A stretch of 64,000 nucleotides of DNA, taken from contig NZ_SMJU01000005.1 of assembly GCF_004348825.1 (NCBI RefSeq), positions 283,747 through 347,746 on the forward strand, given 5' to 3'. The translations under genes and the position numbers were made by a program. Shown piece by piece: positions 17,429 through 26,291 of this stretch (the first letter of the stretch is position 1; every line of letters starts with the position of its first letter). This DNA comes from Arundinibacter roseus. Its GTDB lineage: Bacteria; Bacteroidota; Bacteroidia; Cytophagales; Spirosomataceae. Below the pieces are notes generated by a model that was given only the letters and a program-made list of their open reading frames with translations, was not told the origin of the DNA and made no database searches.

Positions 17429-18112
17429 TTAACCCATCAGTTTAAAGCCTTCGCCGTGCAGATTCATAATCTGAATGGATGGATCTTCCCGGAAATGCTT
17501 GCGCAATTTTGTTATATACACATCCATACTTCGGGCGTTGAAATAGGAGTCATCGCCCCATATTACTTTCAACGCAAAACTACGGCTGATAGGTTGGTTG
17601 AGGTTTTGACAAAACAACTTCAACAGCTCCGATTCTTTACTGGTAAGCCGGGCGCTATCGCCGCCCCGGCTTAGTTGCTGATGTGCATAATCGAAGGTAT
17701 AGCTGCCAACCTGAAATACACTTTGCGGCAATTCGGGTGCCGCTTGCCGGGAGTAGCGCCGCAAAATAGCCTCCATCCGCAGCAGAAGTTCTTCACGATC
17801 AAAGGGTTTGGTCAGATAGTCATCGGCACCTACTCTAAACCCCTGAATGGTATCTTCCTTCATGGATTTGGCCGTCAAAAAAATAATCGGCACATCGCGC
17901 CCGCTCATGCGTACTTCCCGCGCCAGCGAAAACCCATCTTTGCGGGGCATCATGACATCGAAAATACACATGTCGTACTGACCCGCCACAAACTGCTCCC
18001 ATCCGTCCTGCCCATCTTTGGCGAGTGTGGTGGGGTAGCCTTTATCCGTCAAATATTCCTGAAGCAGCACGCCCAGGTTGGGATCATCTTCAACAAGTAA
18101 AATAGTGGGCAT
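17429..18112 (-). CDS. OmpR/PhoB-family response regulator
   Basis: 227-residue two-component regulator. The receiver domain has the acidic pocket VEDD (7-10), phosphoacceptor Asp52 in FDVMMPRKDG, Thr80 and Lys82. The C-terminal winged-helix DNA-binding domain carries LTSKESELLKLFCQNLNQPISR and SYFNARSMDVYITKLRKHFREDP. It lies 85 nt downstream of the histidine kinase gene on the same strand, so the pair is a cotranscribed cognate system. OmpR-type regulators bind direct repeats spaced by about one helical turn; such a repeat sits in the divergent promoter region at 20131-20150. Confidence 0.95.
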   Translation of the reverse strand: MPTILLVEDDPNLGVLLQEYLTDKGYPTTLAKDGQDGWEQFVAGQYDMCIFDVMMPRKDGFSLAREVRMSGRDVPIIFLTAKSMKEDTIQGFRVGADDYLTKPFDREELLLRMEAILRRYSRQAAPELPQSVFQVGSYTFDYAHQQLSRGGDSARLTSKESELLKLFCQNLNQPISRSFALKVIWGDDSYFNARSMDVYITKLRKHFREDPSIQIMNLHGEGFKLMG

Positions 18113-18197
18113 AGCAGCGAATTTCTTATCGGGTAAATAAACTATACATCAACCAGATTCCTGGTTTTCTTTTCTAAACCTATTTTTCAGGCAGCAG

Positions 18198-20033
18198 CTA
18201 CTGCACATCTTCCGGCGAAATGGTCGGGAGCCAGAAGCTGAATTCGCTTCCTTTTCCGGGTTGACTGCGTGCCTGAATAGATCCTTTATGCGCTTCAACC
18301 ATTTTTTTTACATAACTCAACCCTAACCCAAACCCTTTGACATTGTGAAGGTTACCAGTCGGAACCCGGTAAAATTTATCAAAAATACGGGTAATTTGAT
18401 CAGACGAAAGCCCCATTCCCTGATCGGCAACTACCATGCGAATGCCCCCTTTTTCATTTTGGGTGCTGAGGGTTAAGTGCAGCGTATCGGGCGAGTACTT
18501 GATAGCGTTGTCTACCAGATTGTACAGGACATTGGAAAGATGGACTTCGTCGCCTTCTACGAGTTCGTCTACGGCCTCAAAATCCATTTCCACAACCCCC
18601 TGTCGCTGCTCAATTTGAACGCTCAGGCTGTTCAGTACTTTGGCGATCACGTCGTGCATATTGACCAGGCTGCGTTTGAGCTTCACTTCTCCTTTATCAA
18701 GCAAAGCCATTTGCAGCACTTTTTCGACGTGCGTACCCAACCGCCGGTTTTCTTCCCGAATAATTCCCAAATAGCGGTCAATTCGGGAAGTCAGATCAGG
18801 TACTTCTTTACCGGATTGCATGTTTTCGTGCGCCATTTCGGTAGCGAGTGCAATGGTAGAAATAGGCGTTTTGAATTCATGCGTCATATTATTGATAAAA
18901 TCATTCTTAATATCAGACAGTTTTTTCTGCCGCAGAATGATGACCACGGCGCTGTAAAAACAAATCAGAATGACCAACACCAATATACCTGAGCTGGCAA
19001 ACATGACACTCATGTTTTGGAGTATAAATTGCTTTTGGTCAGGAAAATAAACGTACAATAGATTATTTCCACTCAGCATTTCACTCGGAAACAATGAAGC
19101 TTTATACGCGTGCTGTTCCCATTCAGAACTGTATAATTCTACGGTTGAAAACAGCAGGTTTCGGCCGGTTTGCGCACGAACGGCAAACTCGTACGGCAGG
19201 CTGATTCCGTTTTGGGTAAATTCCTTTTTAAGGAGAGAATCCAGCAAAAACCGATTGACACGCTCTTCTATGGGTCTTTGTGTGTAAAGCAAATCCTGCA
19301 TAACTTCCCGCAGCAGTCCGGCTTTATCGACGGGCTTGGCCGGGAGCGGATTATATGAAGCTTCGGGTACACTATTTTGAACTTTTCCCCTTTTTTCTGG
19401 TACTTTTTCGGCACTTTGTGAAGGTTTGGTCCGCTGATTATGGTCCGTCAATGCTAGTCTGTCACCCGATTTTCCGGCCGCCACGGCATCCATAGCCGAG
19501 CCAAGATTCTGTTCTTCTGCCAACCGGCGACGCACGAACTCATCCAACCCGGCTGCACCGAGTTTTTGTGCCTGAAAAAACTCGTCAATAATGCGTTGCT
19601 GACGGTCGATCATCACTCGGAAATTGGGGCTCAGAACGTCCGAAGGCGCCACTTCCGAAAAATATTGATAGCTGATTTCGCCCGTCGGACCCACCGAAAT
19701 TTCCACACCTGTCGGGGCAGGCTGCAACGCTATCGCCTCGGCAGGCTGGTTTCGAAGGGCTTTTTTTCTGTTTTTGGGAGGCTGATTTACTTTGGTAATC
19801 TCTTCGAGTCGACTTTTTTGCTGTTCATTTTCAATGCGTTGTTGCAGCAAATACATCATTTCCTGCTTTTCAAGGCGATGTACAACCTTCTGCACCGACT
19901 CGGCTACTTTATGATTAAACTGCTCATTTCGTACAGCAATAGCTTCTCTGATAAAATACCACTGAAACCCAATCAGCCCCATCAGCGCCACACACATCAA
20001 TCCGACGATTCGTTGTATTTTTTGTTTTGTCAT
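18198..20033 (-). CDS. Membrane sensor histidine kinase
   Basis: 611-residue kinase. A first membrane helix (about 9-28) is followed by a large extracytoplasmic region of some 310 residues, partly helical and rich in Gln/Lys, then a second helix (343-366). The HisKA domain has phospho-His385 in NMTHEFKTP, and the ATPase domain shows DNAIKYSP, DQGMGL and GFGLGLSYVKKMV. No HAMP or PAS domain is evident, so the external domain senses directly. It is the first gene of the kinase-regulator operon and is divergent from a secreted protein gene that may be its target or ligand. Confidence 0.93.
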   Translation of the reverse strand: MTKQKIQRIVGLMCVALMGLIGFQWYFIREAIAVRNEQFNHKVAESVQKVVHRLEKQEMMYLLQQRIENEQQKSRLEEITKVNQPPKNRKKALRNQPAEAIALQPAPTGVEISVGPTGEISYQYFSEVAPSDVLSPNFRVMIDRQQRIIDEFFQAQKLGAAGLDEFVRRRLAEEQNLGSAMDAVAAGKSGDRLALTDHNQRTKPSQSAEKVPEKRGKVQNSVPEASYNPLPAKPVDKAGLLREVMQDLLYTQRPIEERVNRFLLDSLLKKEFTQNGISLPYEFAVRAQTGRNLLFSTVELYSSEWEQHAYKASLFPSEMLSGNNLLYVYFPDQKQFILQNMSVMFASSGILVLVILICFYSAVVIILRQKKLSDIKNDFINNMTHEFKTPISTIALATEMAHENMQSGKEVPDLTSRIDRYLGIIREENRRLGTHVEKVLQMALLDKGEVKLKRSLVNMHDVIAKVLNSLSVQIEQRQGVVEMDFEAVDELVEGDEVHLSNVLYNLVDNAIKYSPDTLHLTLSTQNEKGGIRMVVADQGMGLSSDQITRIFDKFYRVPTGNLHNVKGFGLGLSYVKKMVEAHKGSIQARSQPGKGSEFSFWLPTISPEDVQ

Positions 20034-20095
20034 TTTTTTTCAGAACCTAATGCAACTTTGTCCAGTCTCTGAACGACTATTCATGAGCAGGAAAA

Positions 20096-20177
20096 CAAAT
20101 TTACGAGCCTGCCTATTCTTCTGCGAGGCTTTTAACATACTTTAACATACGTTTTTTTATTTAGATACCTAAGTTTA
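20096..20177. promoter_or_regulatory. Divergent promoter region with tandem TTTAACATAC operator
   Basis: TTTAACATAC occurs twice back to back at 20131-20150, an exact 10-bp direct repeat (TTAAC-N5-TTAAC), the form expected for an OmpR-family dimer. On the minus strand the kinase operon has a -7-like TAAATTTG at 20096-20103. On the plus strand TAAGTTTA (20170-20177, one mismatch to TAnnTTTG) lies 20 nt after the repeat, placing the repeat just upstream of the -33 position of the secreted-protein gene, as for an activator. Confidence 0.7.
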
Positions 20178-20216
20178 CAACCAATTGATTTATAAATTAA
20201 AACCTGTTTTTTAGTC

Positions 20217-21017
20217 ATGAAAAAACCAAATGCAAACCTCCTGTTGCTGTCTTTTGCTCTGCTGCTTGGTATGAGCGCAACTCAGCTTCGTGCACAATCT
20301 GCGAACGATAAAAAAGAAAAATCCATTCGGGTAAAAGTTGTTGAAAAAAAGAACGGCAAGACGACTGTTCAGGAACGGAATTATACGCTCACTGAACCGC
20401 TTTCTGACTCAGAACAAAAAGCCTTTGTAGATAAAGTGCTCGACTCCATGAACGTCGACGGCATGAGCCAAAAACAAATCAGCATCAGGATTGATGAAGA
20501 TGGCGACAATGAGATCAAATGGAACCAAAAAAACGACCGTCGCCGCGTGGAAGTCATTGAAGGCGAGCACGAACCGATGGTTTGGGGCTATGATAACGAC
20601 CGTGACCGGACGTTTCATTTTGATACGCGCGAGTTTGAAGGAAATATGCGGCGTTTGGAAAAAGAAATGAAGCCGAAAGTCAACATCATGATGAAAGATA
20701 TGGAACGGCTCGGTGAGCGCATGGGCGATTTCTGGACGCACGACGTGCTGCAAAGCGGAAGTGTGCGGGCGCTTAATGCTTTCCCGAACAATCCGGACAA
20801 CGGCGTGCTCAACCTGCGGTTTACTGCTCCGGAAAAAGGGGATATTACGATAACTGTCACCGACACAGACGGTAAAGAAGTTGGCAAGAAACAAATTAAA
20901 GATTTCAGTGGTGAATTTGTAGGGCAAATTGAACTGAAAAAAAATACCAAAGGCACGCTTTTTGTTACAGTTACGCAAAAAGAAGATGGCGCCGTACGGC
21001 GCGTCGTGATTAAATAA
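20217..21017 (+). CDS. Secreted protein with degenerate T9SS-type C-terminal domain
   Basis: 266 residues: signal peptide (cleavage near LRAQS), a charged region containing RIDEDGDNEIKWNQ and HFDTREFEGNMRRLEKEMK, and a C-terminal 80-residue beta domain (AFPNNPDNGVLNLRF ... GKEVGKKQI ... GTLFVTVTQ ... RRVVIK). The last part resembles type IX secretion sorting domains, with the typical N-P motif and closing KRIVIK-like strand, though it is divergent. It could therefore be exported or surface-linked. It is transcribed divergently from the kinase/regulator pair across a tandem operator, so it is a likely regulon member. No enzymatic motif is seen. Confidence 0.75.
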   Translation: MKKPNANLLLLSFALLLGMSATQLRAQSANDKKEKSIRVKVVEKKNGKTTVQERNYTLTEPLSDSEQKAFVDKVLDSMNVDGMSQKQISIRIDEDGDNEIKWNQKNDRRRVEVIEGEHEPMVWGYDNDRDRTFHFDTREFEGNMRRLEKEMKPKVNIMMKDMERLGERMGDFWTHDVLQSGSVRALNAFPNNPDNGVLNLRFTAPEKGDITITVTDTDGKEVGKKQIKDFSGEFVGQIELKKNTKGTLFVTVTQKEDGAVRRVVIK

Positions 21018-21057
21018 TGGGAACATTATCCCGGCAATTCAGGGATTCCTCAACAGC

Positions 21058-21092
21058 TGCCTGTACTCCAAAACGAGTACAGGCATTTTTTT
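21058..21092 (+). terminator. Terminator of the secreted-protein gene
   Basis: Perfect 11-bp stem TGCCTGTACTC/GAGTACAGGCA (21058-21068, 21075-21085) with loop CAAAAC, followed by seven T. Confidence 0.93.
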
Positions 21093-21138
21093 AAGCTAAA
21101 AAAACCAAGAAAAATAGCACGGGCTTAGGTAAGAATTG

Positions 21139-21146
21139 TAAATTTG
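21139..21146 (+). promoter_or_regulatory. Candidate -7 element of adk
   Basis: TAAATTTG matches TAnnTTTG 48 nt before the adk ATG. No clear TTG lies at the -33 distance, so this is tentative. Confidence 0.45.
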
Positions 21147-21194
21147 CCGGTTCTAATCCTCCTGTTACACTAGAAAGCATCTAACTACATACCT

Positions 21195-21767
21195 ATGCTC
21201 AATCTCGTACTATTTGGTCCTCCGGGCGCTGGAAAAGGCACCCAAAGTGAAAAAATCATTGAAAAATACAAATTGGTGCACCTCTCAACCGGAGACTTGC
21301 TACGTTCTCAGATTCAGGCAGGAACCGAGCTTGGCCTCAAAGCCAAAACGCTGATGGATCAGGGAATTCTGGTTCCAGATGAAGTAGTAATCGGGATGAT
21401 TGACACCAAACTTAGCGAGAACAAAGAAGCCGCCGGATTTATATTTGATGGCTTTCCGCGTACCGTGAAACAGGCCGAAGCGCTGGATCAACTACTGGCA
21501 TCGTACGAAGAAAGTATCACGGTGATGGTTGCTTTAAATGTACCGGACGAAGAGCTGAAAAAGCGTCTCCTGAACCGTGGACAAACCTCGGGCCGGCCGG
21601 ATGATCAGGATGAGGAGAAAATTAAAACCCGAATTCACGAGTATAACAGCAAGACTGCACCCGTTGCAGAATATTACCGTCAGCAGGACAAGTTTGTGCC
21701 CATTGAAGGAGTTGGAGCGATTGAAGAAATTTTTGATGGCATTTGTGGTGCCATTGAACATAAATAG
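21195..21767 (+). CDS. adk: Adenylate kinase
   Basis: 190-residue enzyme catalysing ATP + AMP = 2 ADP in the cytoplasm. The P-loop GPPGAGKGTQ is at residues 8-17. AMP-site landmarks HLSTGDLLR and FDGFPRTVKQAEAL follow, with a short LID (RGQTSGRPDDQDEEKI) lacking the zinc-binding cysteines, the usual form in Bacteroidota. Length is normal. obgE follows on the same strand after 122 nt with its own SD-like sequence, so cotranscription is possible but not required. Confidence 0.96.
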   Translation: MLNLVLFGPPGAGKGTQSEKIIEKYKLVHLSTGDLLRSQIQAGTELGLKAKTLMDQGILVPDEVVIGMIDTKLSENKEAAGFIFDGFPRTVKQAEALDQLLASYEESITVMVALNVPDEELKKRLLNRGQTSGRPDDQDEEKIKTRIHEYNSKTAPVAEYYRQQDKFVPIEGVGAIEEIFDGICGAIEHK

Positions 21768-21889
21768 TAGTCCAACCATTTGACGTAAAATCGCCTCTGT
21801 ATCATAAATAAACTCAGAGGCATAAGGTCGCAGATAAAACTTGTCTGCGATAAATTTACTTTATAGAAAACTACCGGAGGCAGCAGGGC

Positions 21890-22897
21890 ATGGCATCATC
21901 TAATTTTATTGACTACGTAAAAATTCACGCCCGTTCAGGGGCAGGTGGAGCAGGTTCTATTCACTTTCGACGGGAAAAATACGTAGACAAAGGCGGGCCG
22001 GACGGTGGCGATGGTGGCCGGGGGGGGCACGTTATTTTAAAAGGTAATACGCAGCTCTGGACTTTGCTGCACCTAAAATACACCAAGCACGTCAAAGCGG
22101 ATGCCGGCAAAGCTGGCGAAGGCGGACGGCGGGCGGGCGCACAGGGCAAGGATATTTTTCTGGAAGTCCCCTTGGGTACAATTGCCAAAGATGCCGAAAC
22201 CGGGAAAATCCTGGCTGAAATTACCGAAGAAGGACAGGAAATTATTTTACTGCCCGGTGGCCGTGGTGGCTTAGGAAATGATCATTTTAAAACGTCAACC
22301 AAGCAGACTCCGCAATATGCCCAACCGGGTGAACCTGAGCAGGAAATGTGGGTTGTACTGGAACTGAAAGTACTGGCCGATGTAGGTCTTGTTGGTTTTC
22401 CGAATGCCGGAAAATCCACACTGCTTTCGGTTGTGTCAGCCGCACGACCCGAAATTGCCGATTACCCTTTTACAACCTTAACTCCTAACCTTGGCGTAGT
22501 AGCCTATCGGGATTATAAATCCTTTGTGATGGCGGACATTCCGGGCATCATTGAGGGGGCTTCTCAGGGCAAAGGACTGGGACTCCGCTTTTTACGCCAC
22601 ATTGAACGAAACTCTCTGCTTTTATTCATGATTCCAGCTGATTCAGAAGATCTTGCTGCCGAATATGAAACCCTTCTAAACGAGCTCCGCCAATACAATC
22701 CTTCGTTGCTGGATAAACAACGCCTCATTGCTATTTCAAAAATTGATTTGATTGAAGCAGGTCAACGAGATGAATTAATCAAACAACTACCCGCCGAGAT
22801 TCCCAATATACTTATATCAGCAATTACTCAGGAAGGAATTGAACAATTAAAAGATTTGATATGGACAACACTAAATAAGTCGTTATCCGTTTACTAA
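21890..22897 (+). CDS. obgE: GTPase Obg (ribosome assembly/stress GTPase)
   Basis: 335-residue Obg GTPase. The N-terminal glycine-rich Obg fold ([25 protein letters not shown]) spans about 1-158, then the G domain with P-loop GFPNAGKST, switch [24 protein letters not shown] and the base-recognition motif as SKID rather than NKID. There is no extra C-terminal domain. Obg binds the 50S subunit and couples ribosome maturation to GTP/ppGpp. A GGAGG sits 9 nt before the ATG, unusual for this phylum, where Shine-Dalgarno sites are generally weak. Confidence 0.95.
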   Translation: MASSNFIDYVKIHARSGAGGAGSIHFRREKYVDKGGPDGGDGGRGGHVILKGNTQLWTLLHLKYTKHVKADAGKAGEGGRRAGAQGKDIFLEVPLGTIAKDAETGKILAEITEEGQEIILLPGGRGGLGNDHFKTSTKQTPQYAQPGEPEQEMWVVLELKVLADVGLVGFPNAGKSTLLSVVSAARPEIADYPFTTLTPNLGVVAYRDYKSFVMADIPGIIEGASQGKGLGLRFLRHIERNSLLLFMIPADSEDLAAEYETLLNELRQYNPSLLDKQRLIAISKIDLIEAGQRDELIKQLPAEIPNILISAITQEGIEQLKDLIWTTLNKSLSVY

Positions 22898-22978
22898 TTT
22901 GAGGTTGAATTTATTGCTAGTCCGGCGTACTTAATTCATATTGTATACTAGTTTTTAATTAAGAAGAGTTAAGATGGC

Positions 22979-25900
22979 ATGAAATTTACCATTTTTTTAG
23001 CCGTGATATTTCAGGCTATACTGGTTGTGGGCGAGGTAATGGGCCAAATTTCTATAAGTGTTCCCACCAATCGAACTGTATTACAAAGAGACAAAAATAA
23101 CGCAGCAACCGTTTACATCCGTGGCGCATATTCTCAGCCCATAGACCGTATAGAAGTGCAGTTGCGCGCCATAAACGGAGGAGCTACTTCTGATTGGATC
23201 ACTATTCAGAACAATCCGCAGGGAGGTACCTATTCTGGTCAGTTAGACTGGACTGGCGGCTGGTACGAAATGGAAGTAAGAGGACGGCGGGGAGATCAGG
23301 TTGTGGGTAGCTCTACCCTTCAGCGCTTCGGGATTGGCGAGGTTTTTCTGATAGCCGGTCAGTCCAATGCGCAGGGCTATTTCAATTATGGCGGCCCCGG
23401 TGCCTCTGATGATCGGGTGAATTGCGTAAATCATTATAATTCAGGCTCTATTTCTGAACTACCTGCTCCCCAATTTATTCATCTCAATTCTGATTCATAC
23501 ATTGCGCCTCGCGGCAATTCGGCATGGAGTTGGGGCCGTCTCGGCGACCGGCTTACGCAGCGTTTGGGTGTACCGGTTCTGTTTTACAACGTTGCATGGC
23601 ACGGATCAGCCGTACAAAACTGGCGCCAAAGCATTAATGGGACTGCTTATTCGGTATACAATGGCGAGCCATTCCAGCCCTCCGGTATGCCTTATGGCAA
23701 CCTACGACTTTCGCTTCAGTATTATATTCCAATCACAGGACTAAGAGCGATTTTGTGGCATCAGGGTGAAGCCGATAATTTTACAAAAACGTCCCAAAGT
23801 TCGTATACAAATGATCTTCGGGCCATTATAGACCAAACCCGGGGTGAAACTGGCCGGAATATTTCCTGGGTTATTGCGCGTTGTTCATACGACAATCAAA
23901 GAGGATCTGATGCGGCGATAATCAATGCCCAAAACGAAACGGTTGCCAACACTTCCAATACCTTTTATGGCCCCGAAACGGATCGTATTCAGGCACCGAG
24001 ACCCGACGGAGCTCATTTTCAGGACGGTGGGCTTTATGAACTGGGCGATGCCTGGAATGACGCCCTGACGGACGACTTTTTTTCCCGCTCAGAGCCATTT
24101 CGTTCAGCGGTAGCTCCTCGAATTACGGTAGCATGCGCCGACAACAACTCGGTTTCACTTACAATTGAAGGAGAAAATATTAACTCGATTCAATGGAATA
24201 ATGGCCGCACAGATTCGAAAATTTGGGTAGGTGGAGGTCGATATGTTGCCCGGGTGCGCGATTCGTTCGGAAATATTCTGAGTACACCGGAATTACAGAT
24301 TCCCGATCAGGTTCAACCGTCCGTTCCAACCATTAACCTTGACGGCAGCAACACACTTTGCCAGGGCAGTACTCTTGCACTCACCGCTTCAACGTCAGAA
24401 AATATTCGATGGAATACCGGACAAACCGAACAACGCATTACCACCAATGCTCCCAATACGTTTTGGGTAAGTACTCAAAATGTATATGGCTGTGAGGCAG
24501 TTTCTGCGCCGGTTACCATTGGCATATTTTCAACTCCGCCGCCGCCTCGCCCTTCGGTTAGTGTGCAAGGTGCCACAACGTTCTGTCAGGGTGGTAAGGT
24601 AGAACTTCGCTCAAATGCCGAAGTTCGCAGTGCGTGGTCTAATGGACAGGAAGGTGCCGTGCTAACGGTTACCCAAAGCGGCGATTATCGTGTACGGGCT
24701 ATTGACCAAAATGGTTGCCCCTCGCCAGATTCTGACCCAATTTCTGTGACCGTAAATGCCTTGCCCGTTAAACCAACCATAGCCACAAGCCGCAACCCAA
24801 CCTTTTGTGCAGGAGAAAACGTTCAGCTAACGTCTAGCTACACCACCGGAAACCGTTGGAACACGACCTCCGCCGAACCTTCGATTGTGGTTAATCAATC
24901 AGGAGAATTTTCAGTAAGCGTAACCGATGCCAACGGCTGTGTCAATACATCCGATGTGGTCCGGGTGCGGGTTAACCCCTTGCCAGAAGTACCAACAATT
25001 GCGGCACTTCGCCCAACGACCTTTTGTGACCGCGACTATTCTTTGTTGAAAGCCAGTCCTGCACATTCTTACCAATGGAGCAATGGAAGCAATCAACAGG
25101 AAATCAATGTCAAAACCCCGGGAAATTATTCCTTAACCACAACAGATGCCAACGGCTGTACTTCACCGGCTTCGGCCCCTATACAAATACTTGTAAATCC
25201 GCTTCCGGCACAGCCAACGATTGAGGCAGTTGGACCTACGACCTTTTGTGCCGACCAAAGCATCACGCTTAAAGCCCCTGCATCAGCGGGTTATGTGTGG
25301 AGCAACGGAGCTACTACTCAGGAATTATCAACCAACATAGCCAATTCGTATTGGGTCGTAACTCGAAATGAATTCGGATGCAATTCGGACCCTTCCCCAT
25401 CCATAAGCCTTACCGTGCTTCCATTGCCGCAAGCACCAACGACCTCTGCTCTTGGGCCGACGGTCTTTTGTGATGGAGATCAGGTTGAGCTCGTAGTTAA
25501 TGGCACAGAAAATACGATTTGGAATACGGGGGCCACGGAAAAAGCAATTACAGCCACAGAATCAGGCAATTACTCAGCCCGAGTCATTGGCACGAATGGT
25601 TGTTTTTCACCTTTTTCAACACCGATTCGGCTGGATGTCAAACGAACGCCCCCACAACCGACGATCGTTCAGGCAGGTACGTTTACCCTGGCGGTAGAGA
25701 ATGGAATTCCTCTGGAAGAATATGTCTGGAAAAAAAACAATACGCAACTCCCTGACAAATCAGCGGCCATTAAAGTAAACCAAACCGGTACGTTTTCAGT
25801 ATACGGTATAGTTGAATACAGCGCTACTTTGAGTTGTTTGTCCGAAGAATCCGATGTTTTTACATTCGCACTTCCACTAGATGGCTCAGACGGAGTGAGT

Positions 25901-26134
25901 ATTTATCCAAATCCAACAACTGACGGACGATTGACCATTGAAACGCTGGAAAATCTGGAAAATACAGTCGTACAGATTTTTGATGCCAAAGGCGTACAAG
26001 TGCAGCATTTCAATATCCTGGTCATGAACGAACGGAAATACCTGGATTTATCCTTGTTACCGAATGGCATATATTTTGTTCGTCTCATTTCAGGTACACT
26101 CAGTAGCGTAAAAAAGGTCATTATTCAGCAATGA
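22979..26134 (+). CDS. Exported SASA-family esterase with six Ig-like repeats and T9SS sorting domain
   Basis: 1051 residues: signal peptide (to about MGQ), a domain with the sialate O-acetylesterase/SGNH motifs FLIAGQSNAQG (catalytic Ser block), ILWHQGEADNF and RPDGAHFQ (Asp/His block), then six repeats of about 74 residues (pattern PTTFC...WSNG...NGC.SP), and a T9SS type A sorting domain (SIYPNPTTDGRLTIETL ... VKKVIIQQ). It probably removes acyl groups from glycans at the cell surface. A shorter paralogue follows directly. The true substrate is unknown; SASA proteins also act as xylan or pectin acetylesterases. Confidence 0.85.
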   Translation: MKFTIFLAVIFQAILVVGEVMGQISISVPTNRTVLQRDKNNAATVYIRGAYSQPIDRIEVQLRAINGGATSDWITIQNNPQGGTYSGQLDWTGGWYEMEVRGRRGDQVVGSSTLQRFGIGEVFLIAGQSNAQGYFNYGGPGASDDRVNCVNHYNSGSISELPAPQFIHLNSDSYIAPRGNSAWSWGRLGDRLTQRLGVPVLFYNVAWHGSAVQNWRQSINGTAYSVYNGEPFQPSGMPYGNLRLSLQYYIPITGLRAILWHQGEADNFTKTSQSSYTNDLRAIIDQTRGETGRNISWVIARCSYDNQRGSDAAIINAQNETVANTSNTFYGPETDRIQAPRPDGAHFQDGGLYELGDAWNDALTDDFFSRSEPFRSAVAPRITVACADNNSVSLTIEGENINSIQWNNGRTDSKIWVGGGRYVARVRDSFGNILSTPELQIPDQVQPSVPTINLDGSNTLCQGSTLALTASTSENIRWNTGQTEQRITTNAPNTFWVSTQNVYGCEAVSAPVTIGIFSTPPPPRPSVSVQGATTFCQGGKVELRSNAEVRSAWSNGQEGAVLTVTQSGDYRVRAIDQNGCPSPDSDPISVTVNALPVKPTIATSRNPTFCAGENVQLTSSYTTGNRWNTTSAEPSIVVNQSGEFSVSVTDANGCVNTSDVVRVRVNPLPEVPTIAALRPTTFCDRDYSLLKASPAHSYQWSNGSNQQEINVKTPGNYSLTTTDANGCTSPASAPIQILVNPLPAQPTIEAVGPTTFCADQSITLKAPASAGYVWSNGATTQELSTNIANSYWVVTRNEFGCNSDPSPSISLTVLPLPQAPTTSALGPTVFCDGDQVELVVNGTENTIWNTGATEKAITATESGNYSARVIGTNGCFSPFSTPIRLDVKRTPPQPTIVQAGTFTLAVENGIPLEEYVWKKNNTQLPDKSAAIKVNQTGTFSVYGIVEYSATLSCLSEESDVFTFALPLDGSDGVSIYPNPTTDGRLTIETLENLENTVVQIFDAKGVQVQHFNILVMNERKYLDLSLLPNGIYFVRLISGTLSSVKKVIIQQ

Positions 26135-26189
26135 GGAAATGATACTTACCAAAAAAATAATCTGTATAACCGAAGCAAAAATAATCTGC

Positions 26190-26197
26190 TAATTTTG
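26190..26197 (+). promoter_or_regulatory. Candidate -7 element of the second SASA gene
   Basis: TAATTTTG matches TAnnTTTG 95 nt before the preferred start at 26292; no clear -33 box. It suggests the second gene has its own promoter. Confidence 0.45.
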
Positions 26198-26291
26198 CAT
26201 ACATCTTACATGCAAAAAAAGTGGACAATCTTGTATCGGTCCAAAACCCATGCTCTTGTTCTTGAATCTATACTTTACCACCGCCCAAAGA

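Noticed and set aside
24300-25650. Repeated DNA segments resembling an array
   Set aside because: They are protein-level repeats of about 74 codons in one frame of a surface protein; not a CRISPR array, since there is no short constant repeat with unique spacers.
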